From: Gnetum montanum
Lineage: Eukaryota > Streptophyta > Gnetopsida > Gnetales > Gnetaceae
DNA: 60,000 nucleotides
Assembly: GCA_015680685.1 (NCBI GenBank)
Contig: MNCI01007938.1
Span: 130,384 to 190,383, forward strand
Direction: 5' to 3'
Shown here: positions 12,560 through 24,929 of the stretch, piece by piece
Layout of the letters: each line of letters starts with the position of its first letter
Position numbering within the stretch: the first letter of the stretch is position 1
Position numbers and translations under genes: made by a program
Notes under the pieces: model-generated
What the model was told of the DNA's origin: nothing
The model's database searches: none
What the model saw: only the letters and a program-made list of their open reading frames with translations

Positions 12560-13722
12560 GGCGTTTCAATATGCAATCTTTCCAAAGCTTTATATGGATT
12601 AAAATAGGCCCTAAAGCTTGGTTTCTTAGAATTAATATCTCTTGATGGTTGGATATAAATCACACTTATTTGAACCTTCTCTTTATTATAAGCATGTGAG
12701 AAAGCATTTATATTGATATCATTATATGTGGATGATTTGATATTTTGCTCAACTTCTAAAAGTTTAGTTACTGAATTCAAGACAAATATGATTAAAGAGT
12801 TTGAGATGAAAGATTTAGGTCTCTTGAAATATTTTTTGGGAATACAAGTAGATCAAGAAGAAGATTGTTTGAGAATACATCAAACTAAATATGCACAAGC
12901 CATCTTTGAAAAATATGTAATGAATGGAGAGAGAGTTTCTTCTACTCTAATTTCTCAAGAGTGGAAGCTTAATAGAAAAGATGATACTCCCCTTGTTGAT
13001 GATACTTACAAGAAAGGTATTATTGGCTCACTTAGATTCTTATGTCAAAGTAGATCTAATCTTGAATTTTCTACTTCATATTTATCAAGATTTATGCAAG
13101 AGCTAAAAGCATCACATCTTTCACTCTCTCACTCATGTATTAAAATACATCAAAGGTACATATGACTATGGACTGAAATTTGTTAAAGGAGATGGAAAAT
13201 TTTATGCTTATTTAGATGCTTCTTAGGAGGTAATATTAATAATAGAAATTCTACATAAGGTTTCTAAATTTTTCATGGGCCAAATCCAATTTATTGAAAA
13301 GCAAGAAAGCAATCATGTGTAAGTCTCTCTTCATGTGAAGCTAAATTTATCATTATGGCTAAATGTTTATAGCATATATTGTGGTTATTAAAGCTACTTT
13401 CACAAATAGGTTTTAATGTCTACACTCCCATTGATCTCTACATTGATAATACTACTACTGTTGATTTTCAAAAGAAGATGTTCTCTATAAGAAATATAAA
13501 CCTATAATCTTGAAGTATTATTTTAAGTTGAATTGAATGAGAGAACCATTAGACCCTTATACATGAAGACAAAATATCAATTTTCTAATATGTCCATAAA
13601 GCCAATCATATTAATTAAATTCAAGCAACTCATGGATGCAATAGGAATCACTTCAATGCAAATGAAGATAAAGAAATCATAATCCTTTTCACATTACTTC
13701 CATTTCATCATAAAGGAGGACT
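12560..13722 (+). pseudogene. Ty1/copia RT and RNase H relic
   Basis: From about 12563 the translation reads VCNLSKALYGLK, the conserved block before the copia RT active site, with stops after it. An open frame (12713-13165, 150 codons) follows with the catalytic motif SLYVDDLIF at its start, then KEFEMKDLGLLKYFLGIQV and the KYAQAIFEKY block. The frame breaks at about 13165 and continues in fragments into RNase H: YGLKFVKGDGKFYAYLDAS near 13160-13225, and a late block matching the 'KYHFIRE' region near 13510-13560. The annotated ATG at 12713 is internal and not a real start. Gag, protease and integrase are absent upstream, so this is the 3' end of an element. Confidence 0.85.
13711..13722 (+). 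other. Polypurine tract of the copia relic
   Basis: AAAGGAGGA directly follows the end of RNase H and is followed by TGTCATATTG, which could be the first bases of the 3' LTR. Confidence 0.4.
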
Positions 13723-14600
13723 TGTCATATTGTAGTATGGATAGGAGCTTATTTTTCCTATTTCTCATGTCTCATTTTCTATTTATCATTTTATATTTAA
13801 TGTTGTGAGTTATAATTCATGTTGCAATATAGTTTAACTCACATTTGTAAAATTTTTAAAAATGGAAAATTATAGATGTAAGACTTTATAGTGCCAAAAA
13901 ATACCTAAAATGGCAAAATTTGAGTCAACCTTACCTATCAATTAAGGTCTCTCCAAATACCTTGCAAGAGACAAGAATTATTTTCTCATTTTCTCATTGT
14001 GCATCTCAAGGCTTGACTTTTTGAAGAAGTTTCAAGGAGAAGTTTTCTTTTTTTATTTTTTTCTTAACAATTCTTACAATCTCTCACAAATTTTCTCATA
14101 TTTCATAGATTTTTTTTTTTTAAATTCTCAATCTTACAATTAGAGTTCTTCTTACAAATACAATTTTCAATTTCTCAATCTCTATTAAAGATCTTGCTCA
14201 TTGCAAGTTCATTTTCATCTAAGATTATTATTTTTATTAAAGTTCTCCAACAAAGCATCAAAGATTAGAAAGATAAGTATAAATTTCATTTTCAAAATGA
14301 TAAAGAGGATCCAAGCACTATACTTTAGTGATGTTCTCATAATTCAAGTTAAACTCATATGCATCTTTAATTCTCACAAATTATTTATTCATCTTGTAGA
14401 ATAGATTTTCTAATTTTCTTAGTTCTTTTCATAGATCTAAGTGAAGATTCTTCTTCTAAACATTAAGAGAAATCAAAAGCATTAATATTTTAATAAAAAT
14501 GGCTAGAAAATTATTAACTCTCTGGATTTCAAGTTTTTGAAGCTTCACCTATCACTTTTTGTCAATTCTATGATCTATAGAGATAATAAGCTAAAACTCA
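13723..14600 (+). other. Probable copia 3' LTR and AT-rich flank
   Basis: It starts with TG after the polypurine tract. I could not identify the right-hand CA end or a second LTR. The sequence is T-rich with short open frames that look random. Confidence 0.3.
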
Positions 14601-14603
14601 AGC

Positions 14604-14840
14604 AATGTCGAATTTATAAATAATGTCAAAACTTAAAATCATAACATCAAACTCTCAAACAATGTTAAAACCTCAAATCATGACATTAAACTCTCAAACA
14701 ACATCAAAACTTCTAATTGTGGCATCAAAAATCATTGAAATGGCATTAAAACTTCTACTTATTGTGTCAAAACTACTACTCATGATGTCAAAACTTATGA
14801 ATAACGTCAAAATTTATTGACATGATGTCAAAACTCAATT
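14604..14840 (+). repeat. Degenerate 18-22-bp repeat array
   Basis: About twelve imperfect copies of a unit like ATGTCAAAACTTCTAATC lie in tandem. The copies keep the phrase RTSAAAACT with mutations between. An open frame of 65 codons (14623-14820) is a by-product: it repeats the pattern Met/Thr-Ser-Lys-Leu. Confidence 0.7.
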
Positions 14841-16699
14841 GCTAACATAACTTGAAGTCTTTCAAAGTTGAAGAAAATTCAAGCCCTACACATTGATAGT
14901 TTTTTAATCAAAATCAGTATTTATAGTTTTTTTTATATTGTACTAAGTGAAATCTATTTGTTTTCATACTTTTATTACAAGTTTCTCCTCAAACGTATTT
15001 TTTAAAAAAAGATGAATTCTCTTTTGATATTGAGTGTTTAGTGGAATATTCAAATTTTAAAAAATTAGTAAAAGGTTAAGAAATTGTTAAGAATATTTTA
15101 TATGTACCTACTTAAAACTATCATTATTTTATTTTTAAAAAAATTATTATTTCTTTTCCTTATGAACAAATTTTTTATTGAGAAGAGGACAAATTTCAAA
15201 AACATGACCTTTATGATGACAATAGCTACAACATTTTTACAAATTATAATATGTGATTTTTTTTTTTGGAAAAAAACACTATCCTAAGTTTTAAATCTAT
15301 CCTCCTATACCATAAATCAATCTCTACAAAATAATGTATGCACCACACACCATATAATAATGTTTTTACCTCTGTTTTGAGGATTGTACCAATACTACCA
15401 ATAATTTCTCTTTTAACACTTTAAAAATAAGAGAAATATTTTCTAATTCAATCTAGTAAGAAATTTTAGAATAATTAGAATAATAAGATTCAAAATCTAC
15501 TCTATATTCCCTAGCAATAAAGGAAATGAAGTAATCCATAAAAAATTTAAGATCTAAAAATTTTTCAGCCATTTTAGAATTGGCTAATATGAGAGGAAAA
15601 ATGATTTAGAAAAATAGTGGACATGTAAAACATAAATTCCATAGCATTAAGAACAATATGAATTACATATGTAAAAATCCTTATTCCAATGAATAAATCC
15701 GATAATATGTAAAAATATATACGGATAAATGATATCTATGATAAAGAATCATCTAAATTAATAATTAAAATAAAATCAAAGTATTTGGAATCCTTCATAG
15801 TCTTTATAGTTTGAGGGACATTAGTATTCTTCATCTTCAAATCATTTCTTACCCCAAAAAATTTCTATCATGATATCTTCATAAGAAATCCTTAAGATCA
15901 ATAAAACTTCAAATACTTTTCTTGCAACTAGCATCCTTAGAATCAAAATAATTTGATTATATCCTTTGGTTTGGTATTTTTAATGTGAAAGAATGGGTAT
16001 CAAACCTTAAAATATAATTATATATAAAATAAAAATTTAAAGTACAAAAGCAAAGAAGAAGAGAAAAACACTCTAAAATAACATAAAAAAATGCCCAATG
16101 GTTTTGGAGATGCCTTTTTAGGATTTCAATCTTACAACCAATCTTGAAAAATCTCCCCCCAAAGGTAGGAAGAGAATCAGACCTTACCCTTGTTTAGAAG
16201 CATCTAAATGAGTTTTTACTTCCTATTAAAAGCTTCCTATCAATAAAAATGAAAAATTGAAGAGAAAAATATTTAGGAATTTAGCTAAAGCATCAATCAT
16301 TGAATGATATCATCTTAAATTAACAATGAAAGAAAATTATCTAAGGAATCTCTATGAAAAACCACCTTACATCAAAACTTTTAGATGGCATAAAGAATAA
16401 GTAGATGAAAGCAATGACAAGTATGAAGTAGAAATCCTTGAAGCTGAGAAGTATCACCAATTAAAACTTCATCTAATCTTGGCTAGGAATCATGTAAATA
16501 CTTGTTACACTAAGTCTAAGAGCTATAAGCAAGGAGATAAGTAAAAAACTAATGAATGAATGTATCATCCATGTTGTAGGCAAGATATCTTAGATCATGA
16601 ACACCTAAATGAAGGCACTAAATATCAATAAGTATATCAATAAGTAAACCTTAATGAATCCAATACCCCAAAAAACATCTAATTTTTGAAGAAGTAATG
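14841..16699. other. AT-rich sequence, probably LINE-1 3' end
   Basis: No clear frame. It follows the RT of LINE-1 on the - strand, where the connection and 3' region would be expected, but I found no zinc-finger motif here. T-runs near 14110 and 15260 could be remnants of a poly(A) tail on the - strand. Confidence 0.3.
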
Positions 16700-16748
16700 T
16701 CATTTCATATTTTTCTAATTTTGTTGCTTCCATAAATATACAATGTGA

Positions 16749-17045
16749 TTAACCTTCTAAAGATAAAAGTATACATAATCTTGGACTGATATAGAAAAAC
16801 ATGACGGTCATTAATCCAATCCAAGAAAAATTAAGAAAACCATTATGAGAAAATTGAATACTTACACTTTTATCCAAACTATCCAAAAGGTTAAAAAATG
16901 TAGATTTTTTAGAAACATTAATGTCATAGAGACTTTGACACTTAGACCAAGTAATCCAACAATTATGCATCCAAAGAGATGAAAAAAATGTCAAGCTTAC
17001 ACCGTGTACTACAAAGGCATGAATGCTTAATAGCTCTTGATTCAT
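16749..17045 (-). pseudogene. Open segment of LINE-1 connection region
   Basis: A 98-codon frame with LDSLDKSVSIQFSHNGFLNF and WIGLMTVMFFYISPR. It lies where the RT thumb and connection of plant LINEs would be. I can name no motif within it. Confidence 0.3.
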
Positions 17046-17387
17046 TATTAATAGGAAGCCACAAAGAATAAATCTTATTAAGAATAGAGGTAAAAAAGTA
17101 ATATTATTGAAGTTTCAAAAATCACTAATAAAACTCTAAGCCTTCCAAATGTGCTTTATGACAATAAAACCTAGTGTAGTAATACCTTTTGGGAAAAGGA
17201 TCTAACAAAAAAACTATCTTTCCAATAATCACTACCTCTAGGCTTACCCATTTAAATGTGCTTATGAAAAAGAATCTTCTAAGCCTTTATACCAAATAAG
17301 CATTTAATGACCCACTTGGCATATAAAACAATACACTGCTTATGACAATTCATTGATTCTAACCCATCTTCTAGAACATGGATGAAC

Positions 17388-17505
17388 ATTTGTAATATTG
17401 ATCAACGTTTGTATAAAATTCTTTTCTAATTTCCTTTGAATGAACGTTTGTATGAATTTTGTATAATTTCCTTTGAATGAACGTTTGTAATATTGATCAA
17501 CACAA
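17388..17505. repeat. Short tandem duplication in LINE-1
   Basis: TTTCCTTTGAATGAACGTTTGTA appears twice (at about 17429 and 17467), flanked by two copies of TTTGTAATATTGATCAAC. The unit is about 40-60 bp. (The longest motif is given by its first and last bases: TTTCCTTTGA ... GTTTGTA.). Confidence 0.6.
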
Positions 17506-17639
17506 TAAAAACTTTGCAATAGCTTTGTCATTTTTTATCATAAAAAAAGAATCATCTACAAAATTCATATTTAATAAAGTAGTAATATTATTTTTAATAA
17601 AGATTTCTTATAGTAAATTATGTTCCTTTTCCTTCTATA

Positions 17640-18300
17640 TAATGACATAAAAAATCTTCAACAATCATGGAAATAAGGAGCAATAGGGCAACCTTGACTA
17701 ACTAAGCATTCAAGTAAAAAACTATTAGTAATGCTAACATTTTTAGCCACAAGTGCATTAGCATATGAAAAAAGAGTCTCCACCATCCCAATAAATTTTT
17801 CTTTAAAACCTTATTTGCAAAAACAAGTAATAATAAACTACCATTCAATTTTATCATATGCTTTAGCATAATCAAGCTTCAAAAAAGCAATGTCTTGATT
17901 AGAATCCTCAACCCATTGCATACCCTCCCAAGTTACAATAACATTATCTAGAATATATTTACCTTTGACAAAGCTATTTTGCATTGGAGTACTTAACTAT
18001 GGAATAATTGGTTTTAATCTTTTAATAAGACATTTAGCCTAAATTTTATAAACATAATTTAGAAGAGTAATAGAACACCAATTACCAATACGAAAAAGAT
18101 CACATTCCTTAGGAATAATTTGGTGACTTCTCTATTCAACTCTTGACCAAGAGAACATTGTTCAATGGCTTCTACAAAAACACAATAAAGGTCCATACCA
18201 ACAACATCCCAATGGCTTTTAAAAAAAATCAATGAGAATTTCATCAAAACCTAGAGCTTTATCTTTGGCCAAGCTAAACATTACATCTTTAATGTTAATA
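17640..18300 (-). pseudogene. LINE-1 reverse transcriptase relic
   Basis: On the - strand the canonical order of LINE RT blocks is readable despite stops: DKALGFDEILIDFF (fingers), IPKECDLFRIGNWCSITLLN, NSFVKGKYILDNVIVTWE, FLKLDYAKAYDKIEW (block with the first catalytic Asp), and LVSQGCPIAPYFH (the 'RQGCPLSPYLF' block). The FADDT block is not clearly visible further on. Stops occur mostly where Trp, Gln or Arg is expected. The product was ORF2 of a plant L1-like LINE, which copies its RNA at a nicked chromosomal target. Confidence 0.85.
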
Positions 18301-18959
18301 AGAGAGCTATCTTATTCAAGAAAATGATTATAACTACAATGAACAATATTAGATAAATGACCACAATTAGAAAAAAAAAATCCTCATGACCAAAGCCATC
18401 TAAAATAAATATACGTTGAAAATGTATTTCAAGAAAAATCATGAATAATAAGATGATTTGAACTAATTTGACTATTAACATAGGGAAGCTATATTTATCC
18501 CTTAAAATTTTAAAAATTCCTTTCATGGTTCTCCCTTTAATTTCAACCAATTAAGATGATTCTTGATTAGGATACTCTTAACATTATGCATATCTCTTTT
18601 TTTTTTTTACTAAGAAAATATAAGCAAGTCATTATTGCAGAATAATATTAAAGGAGTTATTTTGTATTATAGTATTGATCTCTTGAATTTCATTATAGAT
18701 TTTTTCTCGATCTTCCTTTTTCTATTATCATATTGCTTATCCAATTGCTAGTAAAATTACAAACATGATATATAACGTGCAACCATTAATCAATCAAACT
18801 TGATTTATTAAGGGGTCTCATTTCTACATTTCATAAAGATGTTAAAATACCTTTTCTAAAAGAAGTAATAAATAAAGATGAATTTATATAGAAAATTTCA
18901 TAACATTGAATTGGAGATTTAATACCAAATTCTAGATGAAGAAAAATTGGAAAATGATC

Positions 18960-19580
18960 TAAAAGAGTTGCATCTTTGTGAATTATAACCTTTCCATCAT
19001 AAAACTAAGAAAAATAATTGGAAAAATAAAATTGGTTAATTCTTGTAAAAATCTAATTATCACATTCATGGAGGTTAGACTAGGTAAATCAATCATCATA
19101 ATGAACATTTGATCTAGTATCATCAAATAAACAAAATTGTTCTTCAAGATTACACCAAATAGAAAGTTGTTGATGTGCAAGTGAAGAAGAAGCTCCATCA
19201 ATTTTATCATAAGAAATATTAATCATATTAAAATTACCACTAAAACGCCAAGGAATGTTAGGCAAACTTTGTTGGGAGGGAGGGGGCGGGGGTGGGGGTA
19301 GGAAACTACCATAGAGTAATTTTACCTATAGAAGTAGTAAAAGCATAAATATTATAAATACTAAAAATACTTAAAGCCCCTTTAATAGTATCCCAAACTA
19401 TAGAATTCTCTTTGTCATGAGAGAGAAGTTTTAAACAAAAATGATTAAAAATAAGAACTACACCATCTTGATCAATATTATAATCAGTAAATAATATTTT
19501 AAAATCATGAAGAATACCATTACCACTAATGACTATTGAAACACCACTAATTTTGGCCTAGCACTTTTAGACAAGAATCA
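18960..19580 (-). pseudogene. LINE-1 endonuclease relic
   Basis: The - strand reads almost openly through SGVSIVISGNGILHDFKILF and then VLIFNHFCLKLLSHDKENS, then SIYNIYAFTT. A G-rich interruption follows, then IPWRFSGNFNMINISYDKID (the 'W-x-x-GGDFN' block with one Asp changed to Asn), and then DHFPIFL, the 'SDHxP' block. These are the signature blocks of the APE-type endonuclease of plant LINEs. The N-terminal block lies beyond the solo LTR (KMSNLDIV, about 20715-20690). Confidence 0.8.
19274..19298 (+). other. G-quadruplex-type G-run cluster
   Basis: Five runs of three to five G separated by single bases (GGGAGGGAGGGGGCGGGGGT, then GGGGG). It interrupts the LINE-1 endonuclease, where the - strand would encode only Pro-rich codons. 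Confidence 0.7.
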
Positions 19581-19616
19581 AGCTAAGTCATGTTGCTGCC
19601 CAACATGAGTACGACA

Positions 19617-20671
19617 TGACCAAACTTGGAGGCCTCCAAAACAGCCCCCGATGGCCCATGATTCAATAGGCAAGGTTCCCCTGGGGCCCACAGGCGACTG
19701 CACCAACTTTCATCATCCAGAATCAAAAGTTTCGGGTTCAAAATGTTTGGTTTTGGCTAAGTACACTTTGGTTACTTTTTTAGACGCTGCACAGTGTAAG
19801 GATCAGCGTCACCAACTTTTAGAGCCCCAAACTGAGCCAAAATGACTTGATTTCAAGGGTGCAAGTCATCCTCAGGGTCCACTATTGATAACTATGGGTC
19901 CAAGCTTCAAAAATTCCATATTTTAGCTCAAAATTGCAAGTTTTGGAGGTCACACTGTAGGTCATGCTGGATGNACACACATCCAACTTGTACACAACTA
20001 TCCAAACATAACTACATTGAACTTGGTCAAAGAATTCAACTATCTAGCACCCAACCCAATCCTATAAATACCCTATCAATTCACATAAACTGGAAGGCAA
20101 AAAAAAATTGGAGGCAAAAATTGGAGAGAAGGGCAACTCTAAAGAAGGACAAAATTTGCAATCCTTGGGCGCTCATCAAACCTGATTGTTGGCTTCCAAG
20201 TATTTCTCATGTTCATCCCATTTCATCATCACATCATCGTGTCATATCATCCCGGGGCTAGGCATTTGACTTGCCATCCACACATGTGCAACTACGCATT
20301 GACCGATGCATATTCCTATTTAAATAATACAATACAGTTTCATTATTACCTTCCATTTACATTATTTATTTTATTTTATGCTTTGTTTATAATATAGCTC
20401 TATTTACGCTTTATTTATAATTTAGTATGCTCTATTTACATTTTGTATCTCTGTTTGCATTCCGTTTGCATCCTGTTTACGATAACCCTAGTGCTAGCTG
20501 TAGCTTATGCTTGGGGAAGTCCTTGGTTGATTTGCGTGCAAACCATCCAAGGCACTCTACCTTCGTTTACTTTTCCAACTTGCCCTCGAGCGAAGGCAGG
20601 GTCAGCTATGGCTACTCGACGATCTTTCAGTGTCTATTTTCCTTCCAGCCTCACACCGACGATTTAGGTCA
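19617..20671 (+). mobile_element. Solo LTR in LINE-1 (CpG-rich)
   Basis: The unit begins TGACCAAACTTGG and ends TTTAGGTCA, giving inverted ends TGACC/GGTCA and a TG...CA frame. It has a TATA box (TATAAATA, 20063-20070) and a T-rich downstream region, and no coding sequence. It keeps many CpG sites while its flanks have almost none, so it is the younger insertion. LINE endonuclease sequence is continuous on both sides (LDIV on the right, the HVGQQHDLA segment on the left). The flanking bases CGACA and GTACA are not a clean target duplication, so the ends may be off by a few bases. A single N lies at 19974. The family is unknown; gypsy is likely. Confidence 0.6.
20063..20070 (+). promoter_or_regulatory. 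TATA box in solo LTR
   Basis: TATAAATA about 450 bases after the LTR start, with CpG-containing sequence around it. This is the expected place for the U3/R promoter. Confidence 0.5.
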
Positions 20672-20936
20672 GTACAACTATATCTAAATTGGACATTTTA
20701 ATCTCTTAATAAAGAATGAAATTAGGAACTAAATGTCATGTGTAAAGAAAAGCACTGACAACTTTTATCCAAAGTTTATTAGTAAGATGTTGAACATTTC
20801 ATGAAAAGATTAACATTGAGTGAAGGAGGGAAGGCTCCTACCTTGTTACTAGAATTAATATTATCAAAAAAAATTTCTCCATTTCTAGACCAATAGTTGC
20901 AAATGAATTATTAGTAATTAATATATTTTGAACATG

Positions 20937-20941
20937 CTAAC
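20937..20941. repeat. Target-site duplication of element A, left copy
   Basis: CTAAC directly precedes the left LTR and recurs at 34030-34034 directly after the right LTR. Confidence 0.9.
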
Positions 20942-21830
20942 TGATGAGTGGTGAGGTACCCTTACACCCACCATATGAATCACAAAGCATTCACACATGA
21001 TCTAGTTAAATTCTATGGACATTATTGTTTTTGGTGCACTAGTCCTTTAAGAAGTAAATCTAGCCTTAAGGTCAATCGTTGTCTTCCCAATTACACTTGT
21101 GATGTTTGTTGGTATGGTTAAGTGTAACTGAGACATCCAATTTTTAACATTTTGTGTTTTAGGATTTGGTGCTCAAAATGTGGGTAAAAGGAATTTAATT
21201 AAATAAACTAAATTAACTAATTAACTATCATTTAACTAATCCTAACATAAGCATATGATCCCACTTTCTGTACATGTCCTGAACCCACGTATCCACTGCT
21301 AGGCATACCAAGCAATAACGCTACTGGGATTACCAAGCAAATACATGTTATGCTCGAAGTGATTGTACTTATGTATGTAATCTATCTCACTTAATTGCCT
21401 CATTAACATAATAATTGGAAAATATTTAACAACTAATTGAAAACATTTAATAATTAATTGGAAATAGTAAATGCATAAATAAAATAGCTAATCTATCTAA
21501 AGTGCTACAAGGTTTATCAAAAAGCTCATCTTTATTGCTACACACACTATTGTGCTCAAGTACAACAATGTTTGAATAAAGATCCATACACTTAATGACC
21601 TATACTATGGGCACTCAGGGAAAAATTCTAACTTTCAAATGGAAAAACTGCAAGAGCTTCACTGCAATCACAATCTCTACTTCCCATAAATGTAGCTGCA
21701 AGCACATATTTATAGCCAAAAATCAAAAAGGGGCCTCATCAACGCATGGTAAGATGCATCAACTCAACCTCATCAATGAGGCCCAGTCGATGAGGCCTCG
21801 TCAACATAGCCAACTAAACATAACTCATCA
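20942..21830 (-). repeat. 3' LTR of element A
   Basis: 889 bp with TGATGAG...CTCATCA ends. A TATA-like box lies at 21714-21706 on the - strand (TATAAATAT). The U3 side (21730-21825) carries repeated GATGAGGC/GCCTCATCA motifs, as in the right LTR. Confidence 0.9.
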
Positions 21831-21840
21831 TACCCCCATG
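21831..21840 (-). other. Polypurine tract of element A
   Basis: CATGGGGGTA on the - strand abuts the 3' LTR. The identical sequence abuts the 3' LTR of element B. Confidence 0.85.
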
Positions 21841-22149
21841 ACTGAATGAAAATTCATCCTCAAGTTCTTTACAAAATTGGAAAGGTATGGGATTATTGAC
21901 TGATGTTTCTTCAAATAAAAAAAATTGACTGACTTGATAAAAATTGGAGTGCCCAGGTGTACAGATCGACACATTATAAAAAATGAAGGTGTTCAAGACA
22001 CAAAATTGAATACCACGACTTCAATTCTTCAAAACTTGGATAGCACATTCCTTGATGGTGTGAAACTTATTAGAGAATATTAAATGATCCTAGGTGATGG
22101 TGGTTCCTAAGGCTCCAAGGGACCTTCACCGGCTTCATGCATGGGTAGT

Positions 22150-24900
22150 TAAGGTGGTTGTGGCTATCCTGCTACAGCTACAACTTCAAGAGAGAGGTGA
22201 AAAGCATCCAAGAGTGCTTTCATATTTTCCTCCTTACTCCTAGGATCATGCACCATCCACGTAGCTTTCCCAATGTGGGTTGGATTGGGCACATCCCAAG
22301 GACACAAGATTGCTGGAAACAACTCCTTAGCATTGACGAACCAGGTAGCAAACTATTTGCTTTCAATATCAAACACCATGACTGTGTTCTTTAGCTCCTG
22401 ATAATCATTCATCCATCTAGCTAGGTTCTCAGTGATTGATTTTTGATCTCTAAATCACCCTCTAAGAACTTCGATTTCAGTGCTTACAATCCCAAGCTTC
22501 TACTTAGTGTTTTTGTGATGCTTAAACTCAGCCTTGTATAGTAGATATGAGATAGCAACTTACTTTTCCAATTTTGACCATGATCATCCAATAGTTAGCA
22601 TTGCCATGTTTGTGTAATGAAGATTGGCCAACTCCATGTACTTTGTCATTTCCTCAATTTGCAACTCCTTTAAGCAGATCTCTACTTTGTTGTAGGTGTC
22701 AATCCCATCAAGGATGGGATGCCACATTTCTCTTCCTTGTTTGAGTTACTAGAGGGCTTCATTCATTTTTGCCCTTGCCATCTGGATGTCTTTCTCATTG
22801 ACTTCTTTTTACAAGCCAACCTAGTCCCTATAATGATTTTTCACCTTCTCAAATTTGAGAGCTTTGTTCTTCCAAGCGGTGATCTTGATGGTAGACATCT
22901 AATGCAAGGTGTGTACCTCCTCCATTGATAGATTACAATTTTTTATAGTCAATTTCCTTAGTTCAGTGTTTTCCCTAGCAAGCTACTCCTTCTATTGATG
23001 AATGAATTCTTGCACTTGATCATTTTGAGCATCAATATTTTGCAAGTGATGATTTTATGTGGTTAATGCTTCATTCTCCTGGTGCATATGATTCAAGTCC
23101 TTTTGGATTAAGTATGTTTTAGCTTCTACTATGGACTATTTAAAGATGGCCATCACTACCTCCATCTCAACCTTTTGAAATTGTTCTTAAAGCTATTTAA
23201 TAGCTTCATCTCTTGTCACTACTAGGTTGAGGATTGCATGATTAGCAAGTCGGGCACAAAGTTTAGCAACCTCCATGGTCAAACATTGATTTTGTTCTTG
23301 AGACGTTTCTAGTTGCCCCTCCAAGATAATGCATTTACCCCTTGATTTAGCAACTCTGACTAGGTTGTGGTGATGTTCTCCAGAAGATCAAAAATGTCTA
23401 GATTTGGTTGCCCAGTTCCTAACAATCGTTCCAATAACTTTTCATGTTGGGCTGCATTTAACTTTCTGCTAACCATGCCCATGAATTTTTGCATGTCTTG
23501 AAGCACAAATACATCTATTACAAACACTATGAATGCATTCAATGCTTCTACTACATGGTCAGCCACCACTTTAGTTGCTATCTCTTTCCCTTGGTGTTGC
23601 ATCACCAAGACAGTTGTCCCTTTGCCTTCCTCCAACCTCATTGAGAGGGTGGCAACATTTCTAGAGATTTCAAGGAATAAATGGTGTTTTGATAGTGACA
23701 CTATCACCTCCTAAGTGTTGGAATCTAACCTCATAGGAAACTATGTTCTTTCGACAAAGAAGATTGGACCACCCCTCTCCATCTAATTAACTGTTTGGGT
23801 CACCTCATTAAGGTGACTCATTGCTGGCTGATACATAGATGGATCTACCCCACTCATTCTTGCTTGTTGCTCTTGTTCACTCAAGATTCATTATCAAATT
23901 TGATGTAGATGCTGAAGGACTGCGTGAGCCTCCGGTGTTGTTTCTTGGGTGGGTAGTGATGGCAACTACCCATCTTCTTAGATTATCATTGGTGTTTTAT
24001 CTTTCATGATTTTTGACCATGAGGCCAAAGGAGCATGCCTGAGAGTGTCATTAGAGCAATGAATGATGCCTACCCTTCTGCAAAGTTTTTTGATGAGGCA
24101 TGGAAAGGGCAAGGTCTTCCTTCCACATTTATTTTCTTTGAAACATTTATAAATATCCAAGTATAGCAATTGTGGAAGGTTAATAGGGAACTGTCCACTT
24201 AGAGTAGCACATGCTTAAGTAGAGATGATGGTTACCTTGCTTATCCTCACTATTGGATTGAGGTGATAGGCCAAAATTTTGAAGTAAATTCGCTCTACTA
24301 GTGTGACCACATCATACTCCTTATGGTCAACACCATAGCATCATTGGGTCTACTTCCTCTTAGCCTCAGGATTGCCTTTACTGGATAGTTTAGCCAACTA
24401 TGTTCCAATGTCAGGCAACCCAAGTACCTATGTAATAGCTTTTACTGAGTAGGACACTTGAATGTTCTTAACATTGACAAACCCAACCTTTGGCTACTCT
24501 AGAAGAGATATGTCTCTCCCATGTACCATTTTCCACTAGCCATGATGATTGGCCACATGGGAGAGGCTTGCAATTATGGTTTAACATCCTTTAGAGCTTT
24601 CTCCAAAACTAGCCTAAAGTTGATCTCTTGAAGAATGGATCGTTGAAACTCTCAGGACTTGATGATATCAAGGCAGGGTTAAGCCAAAGTGAGCTCAAGC
24701 CTTAGCATGGGTCCAGGCACTTCTCCTTGTTGGGATTGTTTTGTCAACACTTCTTCTTTTGGAATCTATCAGATAAATTCCACTTTGGACTCCTTATGAA
24801 GAGGTCCCATTGCATGGGTCACCCCTGGTAATTCTTGGCCTTGTTCTTGTTGACATCTTCTAGCTCTACGTCATTTCTCCCATGGTTATGAGGTTTCTCC
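22150..24900 (-). pseudogene. ORF3 relic of element A (transposon-protein-like, coiled coil)
   Basis: Read on the - strand, it lies between pol and the 3' LTR in the same sense as gag-pol. At about 24169-24010 the segment YLDIYKCFKENKCGRKTLPF then PCLIKKLCRRVGI resembles the block 'LPFPSLITxLCxxAGV' of the plant family listed as 'putative plant transposon protein'. That match is from memory of the family pattern and needs a profile search. A 115-codon open stretch (23707-23360) and a long Gln/Glu/Lys-rich coiled coil (about 23340-22560) follow, for example HMHQENEALTT and LARENTELRKLT. Element B has nothing comparable at this place. Env-like function is not supported: I see no signal peptide or membrane segment. 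Confidence 0.5.
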
Positions 24901-24929
24901 TTCTTGTAGATGTTTCTATTTTGGTGCCA

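Larger units (their letters stand above)
16700..20941 (-). mobile_element. LINE-1: L1-like non-LTR element, 3' part
   Basis: Reading leftward on the - strand are an endonuclease (20941-20672 and 19616-18960, split by a solo LTR), a linker, and an RT domain (18300-17640). An open stretch further on (17045-16749) continues the RT/connection. The presumed 5' part resumes at 34030 after element A. The element is AT-rich and full of stops, and it is the oldest layer of this nest. Confidence 0.75.

Noticed and set aside
12713-13165. Host gene starting at the ATG at 12713
   Set aside because: The frame is the RT of a copia element; the conserved ALYGLK block upstream shows the ATG is internal.
14604-14840. 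CRISPR-like array
   Set aside because: Units are adjacent, degenerate and of about 20 bases with no unique spacers, and the DNA is from a plant nucleus.
20427-20687. Two overlapping frames of 86 and 74 codons
   Set aside because: Both lie in the U5 side of the solo LTR. Overlapping frames in two registers without any motif are by-products of the locally GC-rich sequence.
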